From contig NZ_FWYB01000001.1 of the NCBI RefSeq assembly GCF_900176505.1, forward strand, positions 531,400-595,399: DNA of 64,000 bases. The letters are read 5' to 3'. Of this stretch, positions 45,763-54,462 are shown piece by piece; the stretch's first letter is position 1, and each line of letters starts with the position of its first letter. Under the pieces are notes generated by a model, which saw only the letters and a program-made list of their open reading frames with translations, was not told where the DNA came from and did no database searches. Source of the DNA: Pedobacter nyackensis. GTDB lineage: Bacteria > Bacteroidota > Bacteroidia > Sphingobacteriales > Sphingobacteriaceae. The position numbers were made by a program, and so were the translations under genes.

Positions 45763-46956
45763 TTGGAAAAGAAAGATCAGCTTAACATTATATTTCAAAA
45801 ATACCTGGATCAGAACTGTAGCCCCAATGAGATGCAACAGCTCCTTGATTACTTTGGTCTCACTCAAGCAGATGACCAATCATTGGAAGCCTTGATTGAA
45901 GAGGTACTTTTAAATAAGGATGTTGTGGTTGCTGATACAGAAACTCAATTGAGATTAGATGCCGGATTTCAACATATTTTAGCCAGGAGAGCTGTGAAAG
46001 CTAAACCTGCATTGAGGTTAAGCTTGCTTTACAGTAAATGGGCTGTGGCCGCTATGCTGTTTATAACTGTTGGTGTCGCTTTGTTCTATTTTACTAAATC
46101 TGATACACCTGCAGTCGATGTTGTTGCTCAGCATACATTTAAACCGGGAACTGAAAAAGCCAGACTTACTTTAGCTGATGGGACCGTAATAGATCTGGAA
46201 CAGGCTGTAAATGGAAAGCTGAATAGCAATGATGGAGTTGCAATAACGAAAACTGCTGATGGTAAGCTGATTTATGATGTAAAAAATATGGACGATGTAA
46301 ATGGCCCTGTTTCTTACAATACTTTAGTAACCCCAAGGGGTGGACAATACGATGTAATTTTACCGGATGGATCTGTCATTTGGTTAAATGCAGCTTCCTC
46401 ATTGCGATTTCCTACGCGATTTGTTGGAGCAGAGCGACGTGTAGAGCTGAGCGGCGAAGGCTATTTTGAGATTAAAAAGAATGCGAAGCAACCGTTTGTA
46501 GTTGTTTCCGGTGGTCAACAGGTGACTGTACTGGGTACACATTTTAACATTAATGCTTACCATGAAAATAATGTGATCAAAACAACATTACTAGAGGGTG
46601 CGGTTAAAGTTAGTAAAGGCACGAAAAGTTATTTGCTGGCTCCGGGCCAGGAGGCTAGTCTAGACAATCTGAATGATAGTTTCTCAATCGCAAAGAATGT
46701 TGATGTAGCTGTAGCAGTTGCCTGGAAAAATGGCAGATTTAGCTTTGATGCGGCCAATATTAAAGAAGTAATGCAGCAAATAGCCAGATGGTACGATGTG
46801 GATGTCCTTTATAAAGGTGATTTCTCTAATGTAGAATTAACAGGTGAAATCCCAAGAGGAGCTGATGCCAGTCGTGTTCTAAATCTGTTGAAAGGAACCA
46901 AGCAGGTAGATTTTATCATCAATGGAAGATCAATAACCGTTATTCCCTATAAATAA
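45763..46956 (+). CDS. FecR-type anti-sigma factor (locus 3)
   Basis: 397 aa from a TTG at 45763 (reading MEKKDQLNIIFQKYLDQNCS); no ATG or GTG gives a better N-terminus. A membrane helix is at about 89-108 (WAVAAMLFITVGVALFYFT). FecR domain: TLVTPRGGQYDVILPDGSVI, WLNAASS, LSGEGYFEIKKNAKQPF, VLGTHFNINAY. DUF4974: EVMQQIARWYDVDVLYKGDF. Same role as the other two, paired with the locus 3 sigma and SusC. Confidence 0.88.
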   Translation: MEKKDQLNIIFQKYLDQNCSPNEMQQLLDYFGLTQADDQSLEALIEEVLLNKDVVVADTETQLRLDAGFQHILARRAVKAKPALRLSLLYSKWAVAAMLFITVGVALFYFTKSDTPAVDVVAQHTFKPGTEKARLTLADGTVIDLEQAVNGKLNSNDGVAITKTADGKLIYDVKNMDDVNGPVSYNTLVTPRGGQYDVILPDGSVIWLNAASSLRFPTRFVGAERRVELSGEGYFEIKKNAKQPFVVVSGGQQVTVLGTHFNINAYHENNVIKTTLLEGAVKVSKGTKSYLLAPGQEASLDNLNDSFSIAKNVDVAVAVAWKNGRFSFDAANIKEVMQQIARWYDVDVLYKGDFSNVELTGEIPRGADASRVLNLLKGTKQVDFIINGRSITVIPYK

Positions 46957-47057
46957 TTACGCCTATAAATAAACTAACTATAAACCATAAACTAAAACCA
47001 ACCAATTCATGATTAAAACCTAAACTAAAACCACAATGAGTACCTATAAACGAAAAA

Positions 47058-47083
47058 CGGACCCCGATCGCCATCGGAATCCG
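47058..47083 (+). promoter_or_regulatory. Leader hairpin of SusC locus 3
   Basis: CGGA-CC-CCGAT-CGCC-ATCGG-AA-TCCG: outer 4 bp, CC/AA internal loop, inner 5 bp, loop CGCC. It lies 79 nt before the SusC start. Confidence 0.5.
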
Positions 47084-47161
47084 CTAAATAGTTAAGGCTC
47101 ACCTCAAAAAAAACGACACGTTTAATATCTTATTTTACTAAACCTCAACCAATACAAAAGT

Positions 47162-50100
47162 ATGCAACTTATTATGTATTGCAAAACCCTGTGCAAGCAA
47201 GGTTTTTTGCAACGCCAGCCACCTAATGGACTGGAATTTGGAAATGAAACGCCTTGGAACCGTTTCCATAGAACGATATTGATCATGAAACTTACTTCTA
47301 TTTTTATACTCGTTAGTTTTTTACATGTTAATGCCAGCTCTTTTTCTCAAACTGTAACCATTAAAGGAAACAACCTTACTCTTAAACAGGTGTTCAAGGA
47401 AATGACTGAGCAAACAGGATATGGGTTCTTGTACAATCCAAAATTGCTGAATGCGAACGCCAGAATCCAGCTTGATCTCAAGAATGAGTCATTAAAAGAT
47501 GCTTTAGCAGTATGTTTAAACGGACAGTCATTAAACTATTCAATTGTTGATAAGACAATTTTACTTAGTCCCATGGCTTCAGACGAATCAATCAGCTCAG
47601 TAGCCAGAGTTGCTCCATTACCGGTAAAGGGTAGAGTAACCAATGAAAAAGGTGAGCCCATGGCAGGGGTTACTATCATATTCCTTAAAAACACGGCTAT
47701 TACCGACGCTAAAGGAGAGTTTAGTCTTCCAGCTTCTGCTGACGGGCAGCAAGTCACTTTTAGCTTCGTCGGTTACGATAAGTTAACCAAAGTCTTATCA
47801 GCCAAAGAAGGTCCTTATGAAATTAAATTGAAGCCGACTCAATCAGATTTAAAAGATGTAGTGGTCACAGGTTACTTTAAGAGAACAAAACAAAGTGTCA
47901 CGGGCTCTCAGGTGGTTGTACAGGGCGACGAATTAAGAAAAGTGGGATCACTGAACCTGATGCAAGCGCTTAACGCATTTGATCCGTCGATCAGAATGGC
48001 TCCGAATTTAGAATTTGGCTCTGACCCGAACCGCGTACCCGAAATTACTGTTCGAGGTGAAAATGGTTTTGACTTGAGGTCTAGTGCCGATGATTCAAGA
48101 AGTAATCCCAATGCACCATTATACCTGTTAGATGGTATTGAAGTTACGGCAACTAGAATCTATGATCTGGATATGAACCGTATTGAATCTTTCGTGATTT
48201 TACGGGATGCTTCTGCGACTTCTTTATACGGATCTCGTGGTGCCAATGGTGTAATTTTGATCACGACTATTCCACCTAAGGTAGGAGCTGTTCGGGTTTC
48301 TTTCAGTTCCAATACCACTGTCTCTATACCGGATCTTCGGGATTATAATTTGATGAATTCAAGAGAGAAGCTTGAGTACGAGCGCCTTGGAGGTGTGTTT
48401 ACCAGCCCGTCGAATAATCGTGAGGAGCAAATCTCATTGGATATTAAGTATAATGATCGGTTAGCTGAAGTGGCTCGCGGAGTAGATACCTATTGGTTGT
48501 CCAAACCCGTGACTACGAGTATTAATCAGCGCTACACCGCTTTTGTAGAGGGAGGGGATAGAAGCTTCCGATATGGGGTTAATTTAAATTATGACAAGGA
48601 TAAGGGGGTGATGAAGGGATCCGGTCGTGATCGTTATGGAATCAATGTAAGCTTTAATTATTATGTCAGACCCGATTTTCTAATTAGGAATGATGTGACG
48701 GTTAATAATGTAAAAGGTTTCAATTCTCCTTACGGTTCATTTTCTACCTATGCTCGTCAAAATCCAGTTGAACGGATATATGATCGGGCAACAGGGGAGT
48801 TGATTCGTTCTTACGAATTCAATAGTTCAATTAACCCATTGGTTAATGCCGCTCTGCCCAATACCGATTTCGATCGCTATACAGAGATTCAAGACAATTT
48901 TAATATGGACTGGCGTGTCAGTTCTAATTTTAGAGTGACCGGTAGAGCTTCCCTAAGCAAAAAGATAAGTAAAGCTGAACAATACCTCTCTCCACTTTCC
49001 TCCTCATTTGATAAGGAAACAGAGACCAACAAAAAAGGTAGTTACACAATTTCTGATCGTGATGATTTGAACTTTGATGGAACTGTTACAGCGGCCTACA
49101 ATAATGTCTTTTGGGATAAAGTGTCAACCAATATTGGTTTAGGCGCGAACGTAGTTACTACTTCCGGGATTGGCGAAGGTTATACGGCTACCGGATTCTT
49201 GAGCGATAACATGAGTTTTATCCAATATGCACAGCAATTCAAGGAGAATTCAAAACCAACTGGCTATTTTGATAAATCCAGAATGATTGGTGTTTTTGCT
49301 AATGCCAATATTGGCTATGATAACCGTTATTATTTAGATCTTTCCTTCCGTACCGATGGTTCCAGCCGTTTTGGTAAAGAATCACGTTTTGCACCATTCT
49401 GGTCCGTTGGGGCTGCTTGGAACGTGGATAAAGAAGGCTGGTGGAAGAGTGATGTAACTTTAAAATTGAGAGCTTCTACAGGAAGTACAGGTTCAGTTAA
49501 TTTCTCTGCCGATCAGGCGATCACCAAATACAATTATAACTCGGAATACGAATACAATGGGTATTATGGTGCACAATTGTTGGGCTATGGTAACCCGGCG
49601 TTGAAATGGCAAAATACCATACAGAATAATATAGGTGCCGATTTGTCCATGTTTAATAACCTATTGGTTTGGAATATTGATGCATATATCAAGCAAACCC
49701 AAAATCTATTGTTGCCTATTGATGTGGCTCCTTCTACAGGATTCTCTAGCTATACCGAAAACATGGGATCTATGGAAAATAAGGGTATGGATATGCGTTT
49801 GCGTTTCAATGTACTTCGTGGTCCGAGTAGTCCTTTAAATTGGAATTTCACATTAGGCGCAGCGACCAATAAGAACAAGATTAAAAAGCTATCTAATGCA
49901 TTGGAAGCTTTGAATGAGGAAGCAAATTCAAATGATAACGTGACAGGACCTAAACCTTTGCGCTCTTATCAGGCGGGTAGATCGCAAAGTGCTTTGATGG
50001 TGGTGGAATCATTGGGTATTGATCCGATGACTGGTAATGAAATTTATAGAAAATTAAATGGAGATCTGACCTTTGTATACGATGCGAAAGACAAAATCAT

Positions 50101-50566
50101 TGTAGGTGATGTGAATCCTACCTGGATGGGAACCTTCCAATCCAATTTCCTTTATAAAGGGCTTAATTTGTACTTTATTTTGGCTTATGAATACGGTGCG
50201 AAGATTTACAACTCTACATTGGCACAGAAAGTTGAAGGTTCAGACCCTCGATTCAATGCCGATAGACGCGTTTTATACGACAGATGGAAGCAACCTGGAG
50301 ATGTAGTGCTATTTAAAAGAATTGATGACACTACGCCTCCATATCAAACTACGCGTTTGGTTCAAAAAAATGATTTCCTGAGACTTCAGACCTTGTCTTT
50401 GTCATACGATTTACCAACTCGTACTTTGGAACGCCTGAAGATTGAGAGAGCTAAGATCATGCTCTCGAGCAGTGATTTGTTTAGATTCTCTACCGTGAAA
50501 ATGGAAAGAGGTACAGCTTATCCTTATGCGCAGACATTTACACTTGGACTTAATTTGACATTCTAA
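47162..50566 (+). CDS. SusC/RagA-type TonB-dependent transporter with STN domain (locus 3)
   Basis: 1134 aa, the shortest of the three. About 41 residues precede the signal (from M42, MKLTSIFILVSFLH). STN at about 64-136 (LKQVFKEMTEQTGYGFLYNP), the CarboxypepD_reg-like domain at about 154-225, the LKDVVVTGYF motif, plug phrases (ITVRGENGFDL, LLDGIEVTATRIYD, VILRDASATSLYG, ANGVILITTIPP) and a barrel ending QTFTLGLNLTF. Together with SusD, 11 nt after, it forms the import complex; the STN domain should signal to FecR. Substrate unknown. Confidence 0.93.
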   Translation: MQLIMYCKTLCKQGFLQRQPPNGLEFGNETPWNRFHRTILIMKLTSIFILVSFLHVNASSFSQTVTIKGNNLTLKQVFKEMTEQTGYGFLYNPKLLNANARIQLDLKNESLKDALAVCLNGQSLNYSIVDKTILLSPMASDESISSVARVAPLPVKGRVTNEKGEPMAGVTIIFLKNTAITDAKGEFSLPASADGQQVTFSFVGYDKLTKVLSAKEGPYEIKLKPTQSDLKDVVVTGYFKRTKQSVTGSQVVVQGDELRKVGSLNLMQALNAFDPSIRMAPNLEFGSDPNRVPEITVRGENGFDLRSSADDSRSNPNAPLYLLDGIEVTATRIYDLDMNRIESFVILRDASATSLYGSRGANGVILITTIPPKVGAVRVSFSSNTTVSIPDLRDYNLMNSREKLEYERLGGVFTSPSNNREEQISLDIKYNDRLAEVARGVDTYWLSKPVTTSINQRYTAFVEGGDRSFRYGVNLNYDKDKGVMKGSGRDRYGINVSFNYYVRPDFLIRNDVTVNNVKGFNSPYGSFSTYARQNPVERIYDRATGELIRSYEFNSSINPLVNAALPNTDFDRYTEIQDNFNMDWRVSSNFRVTGRASLSKKISKAEQYLSPLSSSFDKETETNKKGSYTISDRDDLNFDGTVTAAYNNVFWDKVSTNIGLGANVVTTSGIGEGYTATGFLSDNMSFIQYAQQFKENSKPTGYFDKSRMIGVFANANIGYDNRYYLDLSFRTDGSSRFGKESRFAPFWSVGAAWNVDKEGWWKSDVTLKLRASTGSTGSVNFSADQAITKYNYNSEYEYNGYYGAQLLGYGNPALKWQNTIQNNIGADLSMFNNLLVWNIDAYIKQTQNLLLPIDVAPSTGFSSYTENMGSMENKGMDMRLRFNVLRGPSSPLNWNFTLGAATNKNKIKKLSNALEALNEEANSNDNVTGPKPLRSYQAGRSQSALMVVESLGIDPMTGNEIYRKLNGDLTFVYDAKDKIIVGDVNPTWMGTFQSNFLYKGLNLYFILAYEYGAKIYNSTLAQKVEGSDPRFNADRRVLYDRWKQPGDVVLFKRIDDTTPPYQTTRLVQKNDFLRLQTLSLSYDLPTRTLERLKIERAKIMLSSSDLFRFSTVKMERGTAYPYAQTFTLGLNLTF

Positions 50567-50576
50567 AAATATTGAT

Positions 50577-51986
50577 ATGAAAATAAAGTTTTTTATGATT
50601 ATATGCTCAGTTATCCTGTTCAGCTCTTGTAATAAGTGGTTGGATGTTGATCTGGCAGATAAAGTGACCGAAGAGAAGCTCTTTGGTACACCTCAAGGCT
50701 ATCAAGAGGCGCTAGCTGGTGTTTATAGTACGATGGCTTCTTCGGGTTTGTATGGGCAGAAGTTGACGATGGAAGATATCGATGTATTGGCTCAATATTA
50801 TAGTTACGATGGTATATCCTCTACTTACGTAAAGTGGAAAACTTATGACTACGAAGATGCAGGATCTCAAGGTCGGATTTTATCGATCTGGAGAGGAATG
50901 TATACGGCCATAAGTAGTGCCAATAATATTATCAAGTGGGCTAAACAAGATGTTAAAGTGCTTGATGCGGACACTAAAAATCAGGTTTTAGGTGAAGCCT
51001 ATGCCTTGCGTGCTTACCTACATTTCGATTTGATTCGTATGTTTTGTCCTGATGTAAAAAAATCACCCAAAGCTTCTGGTATCCCTTATAATCTGGAGTT
51101 CGGTGTGTCGCTTCCACCGATATATACAGTGGAAGAAAATGTACAATTGGTGGTAGATGATCTCAAAGAAGCTGAGAGATTATTGGTTAATGATCCTATT
51201 AAATTAGTAAAACCCTACCAAATGGCGAATAAAGACATGACGGATAAGTACGTTGCCCGAATCAATCTGTATGGGGTCAAAGCATTGTTAGCTCGTGTAG
51301 GTTTGTTGCGTGGTGATAAAACCAATGCCATTAAATATGCAAAGGAAGTTATTGAATCCGAGCGTTTCCAGTTATTGAATTTTGCTAGTGCAGATAAACC
51401 TGATAAGGAAATTGATATGCTTTTTTCAGATGAACATATTTTTTCTTTAAGAAACAAGAAGCTTTCTGATTATACCATTAGCTTGCACTATCCGGAAATA
51501 ACTCCGACCTCTACTCGATTTGCTTATTTACCTTTTGTGAATATTTCAACATTGTACGAAGGTAATAATGATGATATCCGCAACAGCAAGTGGTTCTCCA
51601 CCGTGAATGGGAATTTTGTGAAATTCAATGTAGATAACAAATTGAAATTCTTTTCGAAGATGCCTATGATTAAGCTTTCTGAAATGTATTTGATTTTAGC
51701 AGAATGCTATTTAGGCAAAGACGATCAGCTTGCGCAGTCCTACATCAATGCATTGAGAGATCATAGAATCCGAAACAATTCCCATTGGACCTACTTGACG
51801 ATGGATTACATCATGCAGGAAATTAAAAGAGAATTCGTAGGCGAGGGGCAATTATGGTATGCTTATAAAAGATTAAATCTAAGTGTACCGACAAGTAGTG
51901 GGACTGTTGGTGTAGTACCACCAAGCGATAAAATATTCGTTTTCCCTATACCATTAAAGGAAATAGAAACAGGTAATCGTAATTAA
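50577..51986 (+). CDS. SusD/RagB-type surface lipoprotein (locus 3)
   Basis: 469 aa, lipobox LFSSC followed by NKWLDVDLADK. SusD pattern in the N-terminal third (LGEAYALRAYLHFDLIRMFC) and in the C-terminal region (EIKREFVGEGQLWYAYKRLN), ending in a VFPIPLKEIETGNRN-type segment. It partners with the SusC 11 nt upstream. Downstream in the same direction lie three more lipoprotein genes (13-26 nt gaps), so the locus 3 operon is longer than those of loci 1 and 2. Confidence 0.92.
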   Translation: MKIKFFMIICSVILFSSCNKWLDVDLADKVTEEKLFGTPQGYQEALAGVYSTMASSGLYGQKLTMEDIDVLAQYYSYDGISSTYVKWKTYDYEDAGSQGRILSIWRGMYTAISSANNIIKWAKQDVKVLDADTKNQVLGEAYALRAYLHFDLIRMFCPDVKKSPKASGIPYNLEFGVSLPPIYTVEENVQLVVDDLKEAERLLVNDPIKLVKPYQMANKDMTDKYVARINLYGVKALLARVGLLRGDKTNAIKYAKEVIESERFQLLNFASADKPDKEIDMLFSDEHIFSLRNKKLSDYTISLHYPEITPTSTRFAYLPFVNISTLYEGNNDDIRNSKWFSTVNGNFVKFNVDNKLKFFSKMPMIKLSEMYLILAECYLGKDDQLAQSYINALRDHRIRNNSHWTYLTMDYIMQEIKREFVGEGQLWYAYKRLNLSVPTSSGTVGVVPPSDKIFVFPIPLKEIETGNRN

Positions 51987-51999
51987 AAATAAAGATATT

Positions 52000-52761
52000 A
52001 TGAAAAATAGAAATATTTTGATGTTGATGTCATTTATGTTTGCAACAATGGTTTTGTCCTCTTGCAACCAGGAAATTGATCATTTGTATAAGGAAAAGTC
52101 TAGAATCCAGTTTAAATACTATACCCTGGATTTTAATAAAAAGATGATTTTTAAGGATAAATCTACCTTTTCATTTGGCATGATAGACGAAAAGATCATA
52201 AAGGATACCGCAAGGATTGTTGTTGAATTTTTGGGCAAGGCTTCAGACAAAGATCGAACGTACAAAATTAGAGTAGCTGCTGATTCTACTACAGCTGTTG
52301 TAGGTGTACATTATGAGCCTATTTCGACTAAGCAAATTTTTAGAGCAGGCAGACTGAAAGATACACTGAAGATTGTGGTTGATCGGACTAAATTGAGCAC
52401 TAGCTTTACAAATCCAGAAGATAGACGTATAGCTTTGGATATGGTGCCTAGTGAAGATTTTGATCTGGGTATGAAAGGTGGTTTGAGAACCTATTTATAC
52501 ATTAATAATTATTTGTCTGAACCCATTTGGTGGAAATATCCATTGCGTTTACCGTATATCGGGTTTTATCACCCTAAGAAATGGAAAATTCTAATTTCTT
52601 TTAACGAGAAGTTTTCTAATTCAGAGACGTGTGAATTTGATTATAATAATCAAGGTAGGTCTTATTTTACGGGATTGGCTAGTTACCTGAATGCTGTTCC
52701 CACCTTTGATGATGAAAGTGGTGCCCGGATATACATTGATAGACTGGTACCAAAAATATAA
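52000..52761 (+). CDS. DUF4843 surface lipoprotein
   Basis: 253 aa with lipobox VLSSC. It matches the DUF4843 family seen beside SusD genes: an N-terminal strand rich in Lys/Tyr (RIQFKYYTLDF), the phrase TARIVVEFLGKASDKDRTYK, then ADSTTAVVGVHYEPI and an AYGA-like C-terminal part ending in SEPIWWKYPLRLPYIG. Such proteins probably sit on the cell surface near SusCD and bind substrate. The role is inferred from position only. It is 13 nt after SusD and 25 nt before the PKD-like gene. Confidence 0.82.
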   Translation: MKNRNILMLMSFMFATMVLSSCNQEIDHLYKEKSRIQFKYYTLDFNKKMIFKDKSTFSFGMIDEKIIKDTARIVVEFLGKASDKDRTYKIRVAADSTTAVVGVHYEPISTKQIFRAGRLKDTLKIVVDRTKLSTSFTNPEDRRIALDMVPSEDFDLGMKGGLRTYLYINNYLSEPIWWKYPLRLPYIGFYHPKKWKILISFNEKFSNSETCEFDYNNQGRSYFTGLASYLNAVPTFDDESGARIYIDRLVPKI

Positions 52762-52786
52762 TGATTAACAATTTAAAGAACAAAAT

Positions 52787-54439
52787 ATGAAAAAGTGCAA
52801 TATCATAGTACTCATACTTTCGGGATTTCTCCTAAGTTCTTGCTATAAAGATTTAGGTACCCCAGAAAGCGACTATCGTGAGATAAATGAACTCACGATC
52901 GAAGGAATCAGCGAACAATACGCACGGGATGTGGACGATAGTTTGTCTATTCATCCTGCAGTTAAAGGTACCATGTATAGTGATACCAGTAAATTCAATT
53001 ATGGTTGGGAATTTAATAACACTGTAGTTTCCAGAAAATTGAATTTGGATATAAAAGTGGATATGACTCCCGGAAATAAGATATCCAGGTTTATTATTGA
53101 AGATAAAGTTAATAAGGTGAAGAAATTTGTAAGATTTAACCTTAATGTATCTTCTTCAACAGCCGGTAACCTGATTATGGTATTGAGTAAATCGAAAGGT
53201 AAAGCAGAGCTTTCTTACCTGCGCCTGGATAAGTCAGCCACCTGGGCCGTGAACTATTTCGAATCTCGATATGGATATTCGCTAGGTGTTAATCCGCAGC
53301 AGCTGGGATTTGTAATGGCGGAAGCGGCTAGTGCAGCAAATGCTCCCTTTGTAAATGGTTATGGAAGGATTATGGTGTTGGCAGACGATCAGATATCCTT
53401 GATTGACAAAAGAACATTAGCTCCAGATCCAGTCAAAACTTTGGAAGCAGGGGCTTTTACCGGGATCGCCTCCTATCCACCTCCGAATACAGCAGGCTAT
53501 AAGCCTGAGTTTTTTACGCAAGGAGTCAGTATTTGGCGCAGCAATGCCTATGGGACAGGATTTCAGCATATGATCGAATTCCCATTAATATCAGGAGGTG
53601 CACTTTATTTTGCAGTTTTGGCACCTTCCGTTTGGGCACCAAGTTTCTACTATAATAAAAAAAGTGTGTATGGCGTAAATGGTTATTTCTCGCCTTATGG
53701 TTATTATGATACCATGCTTCCTACAGCGGATGGAAATCTTTTTCAGCATGGTTATACTTTAGGTAATTTTATGGTGTTTGATAGGGTATTTGGACGCTTT
53801 GCCTATTCCAGTTACGGTACGAGCTATGCCATTCCGACTACGGCTGTAAAAGAATTCCCTGGGCATGACCTGGTTTATGGATCAGTTACTAGCCAATCTG
53901 GAACTTCTTTCTCCGTATTAAAAAGTTCGGCTAATGCACTTCGTTTTTTACTATTGGGTAAAAGCGGTAACACCTATTCACTTCCAGGCGAAGTGAGTGG
54001 CGGAGTGGCTAACGATAAGAGTAAATTTTACAATATGAAAACGTCTCCTTATCTATTCTTCACTGCGGGTAATAAATTGTACAAATACAATATATTGGAT
54101 ATCATGTCCAATACTGTGCCTAATGAAGGTCATGCAGTTATATCTTTAACCAATTTAGGCTATTCTGCTGATGCCGTGATTACCAGTATGACTGTCTCCA
54201 GGACTGAAAAAACCTTAATTCTTGGGGTATCTCGATACGGGACGGATAAAGAAGGTAACGGGGAAGAGAATAAAGGTGATGTGTTGGTGTTTAATTTGGA
54301 CAAAACAGGATTGGGATTGACATTTAAGTATAAGCATGAGGGGGTATCCGGAATACCTGTTGATGTGAAAATCAAGTATCAAACCCATTGGAGAGATGGT
54401 AAAGCCAATGGCGGATTAGTAGAATTAGATAATATTTAA
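52787..54439 (+). CDS. PKD-like family lipoprotein
   Basis: 550 aa with lipobox LLSSC then YKDLGTPESDYREINELTIE, the pattern of the PKD-like lipoproteins of SusCD loci. An N-terminal PKD-like beta domain (about 25-125) is followed by a long beta-rich part with propeller-like features (many Gly/Tyr/Phe strands, e.g. GRIMVLADDQISLIDKR). It probably binds ligand or helps SusCD on the surface. No catalytic motif was found. It ends 23 nt before the esterase gene. Confidence 0.8.
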   Translation: MKKCNIIVLILSGFLLSSCYKDLGTPESDYREINELTIEGISEQYARDVDDSLSIHPAVKGTMYSDTSKFNYGWEFNNTVVSRKLNLDIKVDMTPGNKISRFIIEDKVNKVKKFVRFNLNVSSSTAGNLIMVLSKSKGKAELSYLRLDKSATWAVNYFESRYGYSLGVNPQQLGFVMAEAASAANAPFVNGYGRIMVLADDQISLIDKRTLAPDPVKTLEAGAFTGIASYPPPNTAGYKPEFFTQGVSIWRSNAYGTGFQHMIEFPLISGGALYFAVLAPSVWAPSFYYNKKSVYGVNGYFSPYGYYDTMLPTADGNLFQHGYTLGNFMVFDRVFGRFAYSSYGTSYAIPTTAVKEFPGHDLVYGSVTSQSGTSFSVLKSSANALRFLLLGKSGNTYSLPGEVSGGVANDKSKFYNMKTSPYLFFTAGNKLYKYNILDIMSNTVPNEGHAVISLTNLGYSADAVITSMTVSRTEKTLILGVSRYGTDKEGNGEENKGDVLVFNLDKTGLGLTFKYKHEGVSGIPVDVKIKYQTHWRDGKANGGLVELDNI

Positions 54440-54462
54440 TTAAAAATATAGATAGAAAAGCT

